Source of the DNA: Mycolicibacterium arabiense
GTDB taxonomy: Bacteria > Actinomycetota > Actinomycetes > Mycobacteriales > Mycobacteriaceae
Reading direction: 5' to 3'
NCBI RefSeq assembly: GCF_010731815.2
Contig: NZ_AP022593.1
Location: forward strand, 5,642,001 to 5,706,000
Length of the DNA: 64,000 nucleotides
Below are positions 39,841 through 49,581 of this stretch, piece by piece (the stretch's first letter is position 1; the number at the start of each line of letters is the position of its first letter). The notes under the pieces were generated by a model. That model worked only from the letters and a program-made list of their open reading frames with translations, ran no database searches and was not told the DNA's origin. The position numbers and the translations under genes are program-made.

Positions 39841-40218
39841 CTAGTCGAACGACGGTTCGGGTTCCAGGGCGGTGGTCTGCGCCACCAGCTCCGCCCGGAT
39901 CCGCACGTACCGCTCGAGGAACGCCCGCTCGTCGAGACGCTTGCGGCGCAGCCAGCCCGTCACCTCGTCGTTGCACTTGCTGGCGTTGCATGCCCCGCAC
40001 GCAGGCACCACGTTGTCGATCGTGTACCGGCCGCCGCGGGAGATCGCCATCACGCAGTCGCGTTGCAGGGCACCGCCGGTCGCGCCGCAGTAGGCGCACC
40101 CGTCCCACGCGGCCTTGATCGCGGCCCACTGCGCCGGTGTGAGGTCGTTGACGACGGCCTTCACCCGTCGCGTGCGCCTGCGCGCTGCCCGCGCTCTCCG
40201 GCTGTTGGTACCCGCCAT
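39841..40218 (-). CDS. Small HNH endonuclease-domain protein
   Basis: 125 residues from ATG 40218 (MAGTNSRRARAARRRTRRVK, strongly basic). HNH features: GCAYCGATGGALQRDCVMAISRGG, then NVVPACGACNASKCNDE, with two CxxC pairs; the usual first catalytic His-His/Asp-His region is D-C-V-M, so catalytic competence is doubtful. A longer open frame to 40284 would enter the foldback repeat. Same strand as and 113 bases upstream of the PknB-like gene. Function unknown. Confidence 0.75.
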   Translation of the reverse strand: MAGTNSRRARAARRRTRRVKAVVNDLTPAQWAAIKAAWDGCAYCGATGGALQRDCVMAISRGGRYTIDNVVPACGACNASKCNDEVTGWLRRKRLDERAFLERYVRIRAELVAQTTALEPEPSFD

Positions 40219-40234
40219 CGGAACATCATGCGGC

Positions 40235-40294
40235 GCGAGCGTGCGCGAACTCCCGTACGACCACGGCGTGTTGCCCGCAGACACGCACGCTCGC
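40235..40294 (-). repeat. 60-base foldback repeat, copy 2
   Basis: Same 11-base terminal inverted arms as copy 1 (37863-37922) and same length, on the opposite strand. On the minus strand its first 31 bases match copy 1 with one change (GGGCAACACG against GGGCGACACG); the middle 18 bases have diverged. It lies between the HNH start and the pepN stop. Confidence 0.8.
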
Positions 40295-40312
40295 CGGAGA
40301 AGGGGAGGGGTG

Positions 40313-42916
<2,604 letters not shown>

Positions 42917-42923
42917 GTCAAGC

Positions 42924-42929
42924 ACACTA
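42924..42929 (-). promoter_or_regulatory. pepN -10 element for leaderless transcript
   Basis: TAGTGT on the minus strand fits TANNNT and lies 7 bases from the pepN GTG, with no Shine-Dalgarno between. Confidence 0.5.
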
Positions 42930-42963
42930 GACGCCGCCGGTGTGCATGGCGCGGCGCCGTGGG

Positions 42964-42990
42964 GGGAACATCGGTGTCGACGGCAGGGTT
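42964..42990 (+). promoter_or_regulatory. SigH-type promoter of the DsbA-like reductase gene
   Basis: GGGAACA (42964-42970), 16-base spacer, GGTT (42987-42990) fit the SigH consensus GGAAC N16-20 GTT. The M. tuberculosis orthologue Rv2466c is a known SigH-dependent gene. Confidence 0.75.
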
Positions 42991-43036
42991 GTGCTGAACG
43001 GAATTCTGCCCTCACCGACTGAAGGGAACGCACGCC

Positions 43037-43657
43037 ATGGCTGACAAGTCCGGGAAAAGAGATGAAGCCGGTTTCTGGTTCGATCCGCTGTGCCCGTGGT
43101 GCTGGATCACCTCGCGCTGGATCCTGGAGGTCGAGAAGGTCCGCGACATCGACGTGCAGTGGCACGTGATGAGCCTCGCGGTACTCAACGAGGGCCGTGA
43201 CCTGCCCGAGGAGTACCAGGAGATGATGAAGAAGGCGTGGGGCCCGGTGCGCGTCGCGATCGCCGCCGAGCAGGCTCACGGCAAGGACGTGCTCGCCCCG
43301 CTGTACACGGCGATGGGCACCCGGATCCACAACGAGGGCAACAAGGACTTCGACGACGTCATCAAGGGCGCGCTCGCCGACGCCGGTCTGCCGGCCGACC
43401 TCGCCAAGGCGGCCACCTCCGACGAGTACGACGAGGCGCTGCGCAAGAGCCACCACGCGGGCATGGACGCCGTCGGCGACGACGTGGGCACGCCCACCAT
43501 CCACGTCAACGGGGTCGCGTTCTTCGGGCCGGTGCTCTCGCGCATCCCGCGCGGCGAGGAGGCAGGCAAGCTGTGGGACGCCTCGGTGACCTTCGCGTCG
43601 TATCCCCACTTCTGGGAGCTGAAGCGCTCGCGTACCGAGTCGCCCGAGTTCGACTGA
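43037..43657 (+). CDS. Mycoredoxin-dependent DsbA-like oxidoreductase (Rv2466c-type)
   Basis: 206 residues, thioredoxin fold with helical insert. Active site CPWC at Cys19 and Cys22, as in Rv2466c; [18 protein letters not shown] near residue 155 contains the cis-Pro. This family is reduced by mycoredoxin/mycothiol, acts in the cytosol in oxidative stress, and in M. tuberculosis activates thienopyrimidine prodrugs. AAGGGAACG precedes the ATG, and a SigH-type promoter lies ~45 bases upstream, both consistent with stress induction. Divergent from pepN. Confidence 0.93.
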   Translation: MADKSGKRDEAGFWFDPLCPWCWITSRWILEVEKVRDIDVQWHVMSLAVLNEGRDLPEEYQEMMKKAWGPVRVAIAAEQAHGKDVLAPLYTAMGTRIHNEGNKDFDDVIKGALADAGLPADLAKAATSDEYDEALRKSHHAGMDAVGDDVGTPTIHVNGVAFFGPVLSRIPRGEEAGKLWDASVTFASYPHFWELKRSRTESPEFD

Positions 43658-43667
43658 CGCGGGCCGG

Positions 43668-45230
43668 CTACTCGACGGTGAACACGATCGAGTGCCAGCC
43701 CGTGGAGCCGTCGGGGACCGGCCCGGGGTTGATCAACCGGAGCCGGTCCTCGGCCTGCATCTGACCGTCGCCGTCGAACGCGCGGCACGTCACGGTGTGC
43801 TGACCGGCCGGCAGCGCCGTCGTCAGCCGGAACATCCGCCACGTGTTGGGGTTGACCTCGGTGGCCAATTCGGCGGCCTGCCACGGGCCCTTGTCGAGGC
43901 GTAGCTCGACGCGGCTGATGCCCCGGCCCTGCGCCCACGCGGTGCCGGCGATCGTGACGTCCCCGCCGGGCAGCCGCTGGAACGACGTCGGTGCGTCGAC
44001 GCGGGACGAGATCTTGATCGGGACGATGCCGGGCGGTTGGCCGTCCCATCCGCGTTCCACCCAGTAGGGCTTGACGTCGTAGGTGGCGAGTTCGAGTTCG
44101 GTGACCCACTTCGTCGCCGAGACGTAGCCGTACAACCCGGGGACGACGGTGCGCATCGGGAAGCCGTGCTCGGGCAGCAGGGCCTCGCGGTTCATGCCGA
44201 TGGCCAGCAGGGCATCGTCGCCCGCGGCGCGCAGCATGTCCAGTGGCGTGCCGAGGGTGAACCCGTCGACCGCGTGGCCGACCAGTTGCTGCGCACCGCC
44301 GCGGATCCCGGCGCGTTCGAGCAGTTCCAGCAGTGGCACGCCGATGAAGTTGGCGGTCGAGACGTACGGTCCGCCAACCTCGTTCGACACGCACGTCATC
44401 GTGATCGTCTTCTCGACGAGCGTCATGTTCCGGATGTCGTCGAAGCTGAGTTCGAGCGGCTCGTCGACCATGCCGGTGATGCGCAGGGTGGCGTCCTCGG
44501 CGCGCAGTTGCGGGACCGCCAGGTTGACGTCGATGCGGTAGAAGTCCGCGACCGGCGTGAGGAACGTCGGGGTCCCGAGTTCGGGGAACGCCGCGTCCGC
44601 CGGGATCGGCGGGGCCGGTGTGGTGGGCACCAATTCGCCGACGCCGCGGCGTGACTCCGCGACGTCGATGCGGCGGGCCGACGCGAAGCCGCCCGCGCCC
44701 GCCAGCAGCGCTCCCACCGAGGTGGCGGCGGCACCGATGACGAAGCCCCGCCGACCCACGCCGCCCTGTGGTGTCTCCGCGGCCGGGCGGGCGCGGCGGT
44801 GCAGCCACCAGAACACCGCGAGCCCGGCGACCATCGAGCCGAGCGGCGCCAGCAGTCCGAGGCGGCCCGACGACTGTTCGTTCACCGCCAGTGCGCCGAC
44901 GATCCCGAGGACAACGACGGCGACGACCCCCGGCCACACAGTGCGACGCGACGCCAGCCCGATCAGCAGGCCGGCCAGGACGAGGACCACCGCCATGCCG
45001 ACCAGCAGGGCCGGTTTGTCGTTGGTGCCGAACGTGGAGATCGCGAAGTCCTTCACCGGCGCCGGGGTGCGGTCGATGAACGCGTTGCCGACCGCCAGGA
45101 ACGGCGAAGCGGCGGGAAGCAGCAGCAGTCCGGCCACCAGATGCCCGACGCCCAGCGCCGCCAATATGGCGACGAGCCCGGTCGTCGCGGCGCGGACGGC
45201 GGACAGGTGCGGCGTCGTCATGACACTCAT
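43668..45230 (-). CDS. Membrane-anchored molybdopterin oxidoreductase (SuoX/YedY-like)
   Basis: About 520 residues. The N-terminal ~185 residues hold four to five hydrophobic helices, ending in RRGFVIGAAATSVGALLAGAGG, reminiscent of a Tat-like RR sequence. The rest is a sulfite-oxidase-type Mo-MPT domain with TITMTCVSNEVGGPY, whose Cys280 should bind Mo, VGHAVDGFTLGTPLDML, and LPEHGFPMRTVVPGLYGY, followed by a dimerisation domain (VTIAGTAWAQGRGISRVEL). Electron partner and substrate are unknown. ATG 45230 or 45221 are alternative starts. Opposite in direction to its neighbours on both sides. Confidence 0.85.
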   Translation of the reverse strand: MSVMTTPHLSAVRAATTGLVAILAALGVGHLVAGLLLLPAASPFLAVGNAFIDRTPAPVKDFAISTFGTNDKPALLVGMAVVLVLAGLLIGLASRRTVWPGVVAVVVLGIVGALAVNEQSSGRLGLLAPLGSMVAGLAVFWWLHRRARPAAETPQGGVGRRGFVIGAAATSVGALLAGAGGFASARRIDVAESRRGVGELVPTTPAPPIPADAAFPELGTPTFLTPVADFYRIDVNLAVPQLRAEDATLRITGMVDEPLELSFDDIRNMTLVEKTITMTCVSNEVGGPYVSTANFIGVPLLELLERAGIRGGAQQLVGHAVDGFTLGTPLDMLRAAGDDALLAIGMNREALLPEHGFPMRTVVPGLYGYVSATKWVTELELATYDVKPYWVERGWDGQPPGIVPIKISSRVDAPTSFQRLPGGDVTIAGTAWAQGRGISRVELRLDKGPWQAAELATEVNPNTWRMFRLTTALPAGQHTVTCRAFDGDGQMQAEDRLRLINPGPVPDGSTGWHSIVFTVE

Positions 45231-45328
45231 TCGGCGCGGGTGACGGTCGGGATGGCACGGCGATGTGACCAAAACCTGACGCGGCGTGAGCCGCTCCGGT
45301 TGCGAGCGGCGGCGACTGGGTGAACGGT

Positions 45329-46741
45329 ATGCGAATGGCAGTCGCTGAGCCCACCACCGATGGCACCTATCGCGACCGGATCGTCGCCGTCGAACCCGGC
45401 GGGAACGAGTTCATCGCCGAAGCAGACCGGCACGGCAAGCCGCGCCAACTGTTCTGGACCTGGACGTCACCGAACCTCGAGTTCGCGACGATCTTCGTGG
45501 GCATGCTCGCGGTGCTCGCCTTCGGAATGACGTTCTGGCAGGCGGTCGCTGGGATCGTGATCGGCACGGGGCTCGGCGCCGCCGCGCACTACTTCCTGTC
45601 CGCGCGCGGTCCGCTGCACGGGGTGCCGCAGATGGTGCTGGGCCGCATGGCCTTCGGCTTCCGGGGCAACGCCGTGCCGTCGGTGCTGATGTCGATCACT
45701 GCCGGTGTGGGCTGGTTTGCCACCAACAGCGTCAGCGGCGCGTTCGCGCTCTCGACGTTGTTCGGCATCGGCCCGTTGGTCGCACTCATCGTGATCGTGC
45801 TGCTGCAAACGGGTTTCGCGTTCTTCGGTCACAACCTGGTGCAGGCCTTCGAGCGGTGGTCGTTCCCGTTCCTGGCGGTCATCTTCGTCGTCGCGTCGGT
45901 GGCGATCTTCGCCCACGCCGACTTCACCACGCCCGTGGCGGCCGAAGGCGTCGGCGGTATGGGCGGCTTCCTGCTCACCGTGGGGACGTCGTTCGGGTAT
46001 GCCGCAGGCTGGACGCCGTACGCGGCCGACTACACCAGGTACCTGCCGTCGACGGTGTCCACCGCGCGCACCGGATTGTTCGCGTCGTCGGGCCTGTTCC
46101 TGTCCTGCGTGGTGCTCGAGGTCGTCGGCGCGGCATCGGTGACCACCGGCGAGGCGTCGCTGGCCGATCCCACCGGTTCGTTCACCTCCGAGCTGGCCTC
46201 ACCGCTGGCCAACGCAACGCTGCTGGCGATCGCCGTGGGCGCCATCGCCGCGAACTCGATCAACATCTATTCCGGCGCAATGGCTTTCGTGACGATCGGG
46301 ATCAAGTTGCCCGCGCACATCGCCCGGGCACTGGTGACCGTGTTCTTCGGAGTGGCCGGCTTCCTGGTGGCGTGGTGGGCGCTGCCCGACGCCGCGCACA
46401 GCTACGAGGCGTTCCTGCTCATCATCGCCTACTGGATCGGGCCGTGGCTGGGCGTGGTGTTCGCCGACCAGTACCTGCGCCGCAACCAACCGATCGCGGA
46501 GTTCCTCTACGACCGCTCGTACACGAACTGGAACGGCCTGCTGTCCTTCGTCATCGGCCTCGTCGCGTCGGTGCTGCTATTCGCCAATCAGGAGAAGCTG
46601 GTCGGCCTGGTCACCCGGGCGGTGCCCCAACTGGGCGACGTCACGTTCTTCGTGGGCTTCCTGTTGGCGGGCGGCTGCTACCTACTGCTGTGCAAGTCGA
46701 AGATCGCCAGGGAACGCGACGCGGCGCCGGTGACGCGGTGA
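45329..46741 (+). CDS. NCS1-family cytosine/purine permease
   Basis: About 470 residues with 12 predicted membrane helices. The NCS1 signature is visible in LFWTWTSPNLEFATIFVGML, FGMTFWQAVAGIVIGTGLGA and LHGVPQMVLGRMAFGFRGNAVPS; later SFGYAAGWTPYAADYTRYLP and IYSGAMAFVTIGIKLP. It imports cytosine, purines or related bases with a cation. Start is ATG 45329 or 45335; a GTG at 45320 is also in frame. Its stop overlaps the deaminase GTG (GTGA), so the two are coupled and the substrate is probably a cytosine-type base. Confidence 0.88.
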   Translation: MRMAVAEPTTDGTYRDRIVAVEPGGNEFIAEADRHGKPRQLFWTWTSPNLEFATIFVGMLAVLAFGMTFWQAVAGIVIGTGLGAAAHYFLSARGPLHGVPQMVLGRMAFGFRGNAVPSVLMSITAGVGWFATNSVSGAFALSTLFGIGPLVALIVIVLLQTGFAFFGHNLVQAFERWSFPFLAVIFVVASVAIFAHADFTTPVAAEGVGGMGGFLLTVGTSFGYAAGWTPYAADYTRYLPSTVSTARTGLFASSGLFLSCVVLEVVGAASVTTGEASLADPTGSFTSELASPLANATLLAIAVGAIAANSINIYSGAMAFVTIGIKLPAHIARALVTVFFGVAGFLVAWWALPDAAHSYEAFLLIIAYWIGPWLGVVFADQYLRRNQPIAEFLYDRSYTNWNGLLSFVIGLVASVLLFANQEKLVGLVTRAVPQLGDVTFFVGFLLAGGCYLLLCKSKIARERDAAPVTR

Positions 46742-47178
46742 CACCGGAGCAGATGCTCGACGTCGCCGTCGAGGAGGCACGGCAGGGCCTGGCGGAGGGC
46801 GGGATCCCGATCGGGGCGGCGCTGTTCTCCGCCGACGGCACGGTGCTCGGCCGCGGCCACAACAGGCGCGTGCAGCAGGACGACCCGTCGGTGCACGCCG
46901 AGACGGACGCGTTCCGCGCCGCGGGCAGACAACGCAACTACCGCTCCACCGTGATGGTCACGACGCTGTCGCCGTGCTGGTACTGCAGCGGGCTGGTGCG
47001 GCAGTTCAACATTGGCGCGCTGATCGTGGGGGAGTCGACGACCTTCCACGGCGGACACGACTGGCTCGCCGAGCACGGCGTATCGGTCACGGTGCTCGAC
47101 GACGAGCGGTGCGTGGAGATGATGACCGACTTCATCGCCGCGCGCCCCGATCTGTGGGCGGAGGACATCGGTGAGTGA
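46738..47178 (+). CDS. Yeast-type cytosine deaminase (FCY1-like)
   Basis: 146 residues. Zinc ligands His53 in HAE with catalytic Glu55, and Cys80/Cys83 in SPCWYC. It resembles fungal cytosine deaminase along its length: GGIPIGAALFSADGTVLGRGHN near the start and DERCVEMMTDFIAARPDLWAEDIGE at the C terminus, unlike E. coli CodA (amidohydrolase fold). Fungal enzymes of this type convert cytosine to uracil and also 5-methylcytosine to thymine. GTG start overlaps the permease stop; the oxygenase gene follows after 9 bases. Confidence 0.88.
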   Translation: MTPEQMLDVAVEEARQGLAEGGIPIGAALFSADGTVLGRGHNRRVQQDDPSVHAETDAFRAAGRQRNYRSTVMVTTLSPCWYCSGLVRQFNIGALIVGESTTFHGGHDWLAEHGVSVTVLDDERCVEMMTDFIAARPDLWAEDIGE

Positions 47179-47187
47179 GGTGAACGG

Positions 47188-48147
47188 ATGAGTGCGATTG
47201 CGACCATCGACCTGTCGCGCTGGCGCGCCGGCGGTGCCGACGCCGATGCGGTGGCTGACGAGGTGGACGCCGGGCTGCAGCGGGCGGGGTTCATCCTCGT
47301 CACCGGCCACGGCGTCGACCCGGGCCTGACGGCGGCGGTGCGGGCGGCCAGCCGCTCGTTCTTCGCCCAACCCGAGCACGTCAAGGCGCGCTATTCGGTG
47401 CCGGTCGGCGGTCACGGATGGATCGGGCCCGGCGCCGAGGCCAACGGCTACGCCGAGGGAACCGAGACGCCACCGGACCTCAAGGAGAGTTTCAGCCTCG
47501 GCGCCGAGACGGCTACCGGCGACCCGGACGTCGACCGAATCTGGTTCGCGCCCAACGCATGGCCTGTGGAGGTGCCGTCGCTGCAGCCGCTGGTCGACGA
47601 GTACACCGCGGCCATGCGCAGGGTCTCCGACGAATTGCTCGCCCTCTTCTCCCACGCCCTCGGGTTGCCCGACAATCCGTGGCTGGCGTTGGCGGATCAG
47701 CCGACGTGGACGATGAACATCAACCACTACCCGCCCGTGAGCGTGGTCGGCCAACCCGAGCCCGGCCAGTTCCGCATCGGGCCGCACACCGACTTCGGAA
47801 CGGTGACCGTACTCGATCGCGAGCCGGGAGCCGGTGGGCTGCAGGTGTTCTCCGACGACGGCGGCTGGGCCGACGCACCGTACGACCCCGCGGCGCTCAC
47901 CGTGAACATCGGCGACCTGCTCGAGTACTGGAGTGGCAGGCGGTGGCCCTCGGGTCGCCACCGGGTGCTGCCGCCGCAACCGGAGGCGCCGGAGGAGGAC
48001 CTGGTGTCGCTCATCTACTTCTACGAGGCCAACCACGACGCGCTGGTCCGCCCGCTCGATCCGCCGGTCGGCCGCGTCGCCGGGCTCGATCCAGTCACGT
48101 CGGCGGACTTCATCAAGGAACGGCTCGACGCCATCACGGTGGGATAA
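47188..48147 (+). CDS. 2-oxoglutarate/Fe(II)-dependent oxygenase, isopenicillin-N-synthase family
   Basis: 319 residues. DIOX_N domain at the start (ATIDLSRWRAGG, GFILVTGHGVDPGL) and the 2OG-FeII domain with iron ligands His200 and Asp202 in HTDFGTVTVLD and His258 in SGRHRVLPP. The family includes fungal thymine-7-hydroxylase as well as secondary-metabolite oxygenases. Being third in an operon with a cytosine-type permease and cytosine deaminase, oxidation of a pyrimidine base is a reasonable inference. GTGAGGTGAACG is the ribosome site before ATG 47188. Confidence 0.85.
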   Translation: MSAIATIDLSRWRAGGADADAVADEVDAGLQRAGFILVTGHGVDPGLTAAVRAASRSFFAQPEHVKARYSVPVGGHGWIGPGAEANGYAEGTETPPDLKESFSLGAETATGDPDVDRIWFAPNAWPVEVPSLQPLVDEYTAAMRRVSDELLALFSHALGLPDNPWLALADQPTWTMNINHYPPVSVVGQPEPGQFRIGPHTDFGTVTVLDREPGAGGLQVFSDDGGWADAPYDPAALTVNIGDLLEYWSGRRWPSGRHRVLPPQPEAPEEDLVSLIYFYEANHDALVRPLDPPVGRVAGLDPVTSADFIKERLDAITVG

Positions 48148-48183
48148 CCGCTGCGTGCGGGACCGTCCGGACGCTCTGCCACA

Positions 48184-48672
48184 ATGGCGGTCATGCGCGT
48201 CTACCTCGGCGGCGACCACGCCGGATTCGAACTCAAGCAGGCGATCCTCGAGCACCTGTCGGCGAGCGGCCACGAGCCGATCGACTGCGGTGCCTTCGCC
48301 TACGACGCGCAGGACGACTATCCCGCGTTCTGCATCGCCGCCGCGGAGAAGACCGTGGCCGATCCCGGCAGCCTGGGCATCGTGCTCGGCGGCTCGGGCA
48401 ATGGCGAGCAGATCGCCGCCAACAAGGTGCCCGGCGCACGGTGCGCGCTGGCGTGGAGCGTCGAGACCGCTCAGCTCGCCCGCCAGCACAACAACGCCCA
48501 GCTGATCGGCATCGGTGGCCGCATGCACACGGTCGAGGAAGCGCTCGCCATCGTCGACGCGTTCCTCGCCGCGGCGTGGTCGGAGGAGCCGCGGCATCAG
48601 CGCCGCATCGACATCCTGGCCGAATACGAGACGTCGCACGTCGCACCCCCGGTGCCCGGCGTCTCCGCCTGA
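48184..48672 (+). CDS. rpiB: Ribose-5-phosphate isomerase B
   Basis: 162 residues, same as Rv2465c. MRVYLGGDHAGFELK, CGAFAYDAQDDYPAF, and GGSGNGEQIAANKVPG, in which Glu75 is the catalytic base used in mycobacteria in place of the Cys of E. coli RpiB. It interconverts ribose-5-phosphate and ribulose-5-phosphate in the pentose phosphate pathway. ATG 48184 (MAVMRVYL) is chosen over 48193 because it matches the MSGMRVYL start of the orthologue. The nei gene follows after 3 bases, giving an operon. Confidence 0.95.
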   Translation: MAVMRVYLGGDHAGFELKQAILEHLSASGHEPIDCGAFAYDAQDDYPAFCIAAAEKTVADPGSLGIVLGGSGNGEQIAANKVPGARCALAWSVETAQLARQHNNAQLIGIGGRMHTVEEALAIVDAFLAAAWSEEPRHQRRIDILAEYETSHVAPPVPGVSA

Positions 48673-48675
48673 CCC

Positions 48676-49470
48676 ATGCCCGAGGGCCACACGCTGCACC
48701 GGCTGGCCCGGCTGCACCAGCAGAGATTCGCAGGCGCGCCCGTCGAGGTGTCCAGCCCGCAGGGCCGTTTCGCCGAGGGTGCCGCCGCAGTGAACGGGCG
48801 GGTGCTGCGCAAGGCGAGTGCCTGGGGCAAGCACCTGTTTCACGACTACGAGGGCGGCCTGATCGTCCACGTCCACCTCGGGCTGTACGGGAAGTTCACT
48901 GAGCGTCCCGTCCCGATGCCCGCACCGGTGGGCCAGGTGCGGATGCGCATGGTCGGTGCGGAGTACGGCACCGATTTGCGCGGGCCGACGGCGTGCGAGA
49001 TCCTGCACCGCGCCGAGGTCGACGAGATCATCGCCCGGCTCGGCCCCGACCCGTTGCGCCGCAACCCCGACGCGGCGAAGGCGTGGACGCGAATCAGCAA
49101 GTCTCGCCGACCCATCGGTGCGCTGCTGATGGATCAGTCGGTGATCGCGGGCGTCGGCAACGTGTACCGCAACGAGCTGCTGTACCGCCATCTCATCGAC
49201 CCGCACCGGCCCGGCACCCACATCGGCGAAGACGAGTTCGACGCCGCGTGGACCGACCTGGTCAAGTTGATGAAGGTCGGCGTCAGCCGCGGCAAGATCA
49301 TCACGATCCGCAAGGCCGACGACAAGGGGCAGCCGTCGTACCGGCCCGGGCGTCCGCGGTCGTACGTCTACCGGCGTGCCGGCGACGCGTGCCGCGTCTG
49401 CGGGGACACCATCCGCACCGAGGTGATGGAGGGCCGCAACCTGTTCTGGTGTCCCACCTGTCAGGTGTGA
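48676..49470 (+). CDS. nei: Fpg/Nei-family DNA glycosylase (Nei1)
   Basis: 264 residues. After Met removal the protein begins PEGHTLHR, giving the catalytic Pro and Glu of endonuclease VIII. The helix-two-turn-helix has SVIAGVGNVYRNELLYR; the zinc finger ends CRVCGDTIRTEVMEGRNLFWCPTCQ. It excises oxidised pyrimidines in base-excision repair; orthologue of Rv2464c next to rpiB. The start is fixed by the catalytic Pro2. A foldback hairpin follows the gene. Confidence 0.95.
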   Translation: MPEGHTLHRLARLHQQRFAGAPVEVSSPQGRFAEGAAAVNGRVLRKASAWGKHLFHDYEGGLIVHVHLGLYGKFTERPVPMPAPVGQVRMRMVGAEYGTDLRGPTACEILHRAEVDEIIARLGPDPLRRNPDAAKAWTRISKSRRPIGALLMDQSVIAGVGNVYRNELLYRHLIDPHRPGTHIGEDEFDAAWTDLVKLMKVGVSRGKIITIRKADDKGQPSYRPGRPRSYVYRRAGDACRVCGDTIRTEVMEGRNLFWCPTCQV

Positions 49471-49488
49471 GCCCAACGGACCCCTCGC

Positions 49489-49544
49489 CGAGACTGCTGT
49501 GAGGGCGTGATCCGAGGCTCAAACGCGATCTGGCAGCAGTCTCG
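49489..49544 (+). repeat. 56-base foldback hairpin after nei
   Basis: CGAGACTGCTG (49489-49499) and CAGCAGTCTCG (49534-49544) pair perfectly over 11 bp with a 34-base loop. It lies 18 bases after the nei stop and 38 bases before the antiporter gene. May be a terminator or a mobile foldback element. Confidence 0.65.
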
Positions 49545-49581
49545 ACGCGAGCCGAACGGGGTTTGACGGGACAATCGTCGC

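Noticed and set aside
39728..40129. 134-codon extension of the PknB-like kinase
   Set aside because: It overlaps the small HNH gene in another frame; alignment with PknB sets the start at GTG 39727.
42917..43609. 231-codon N-terminal extension of PepN
   Set aside because: It is antisense to the DsbA-like gene and precedes the conserved ALPNLTRDQ start; a leaderless promoter lies at the inner GTG.
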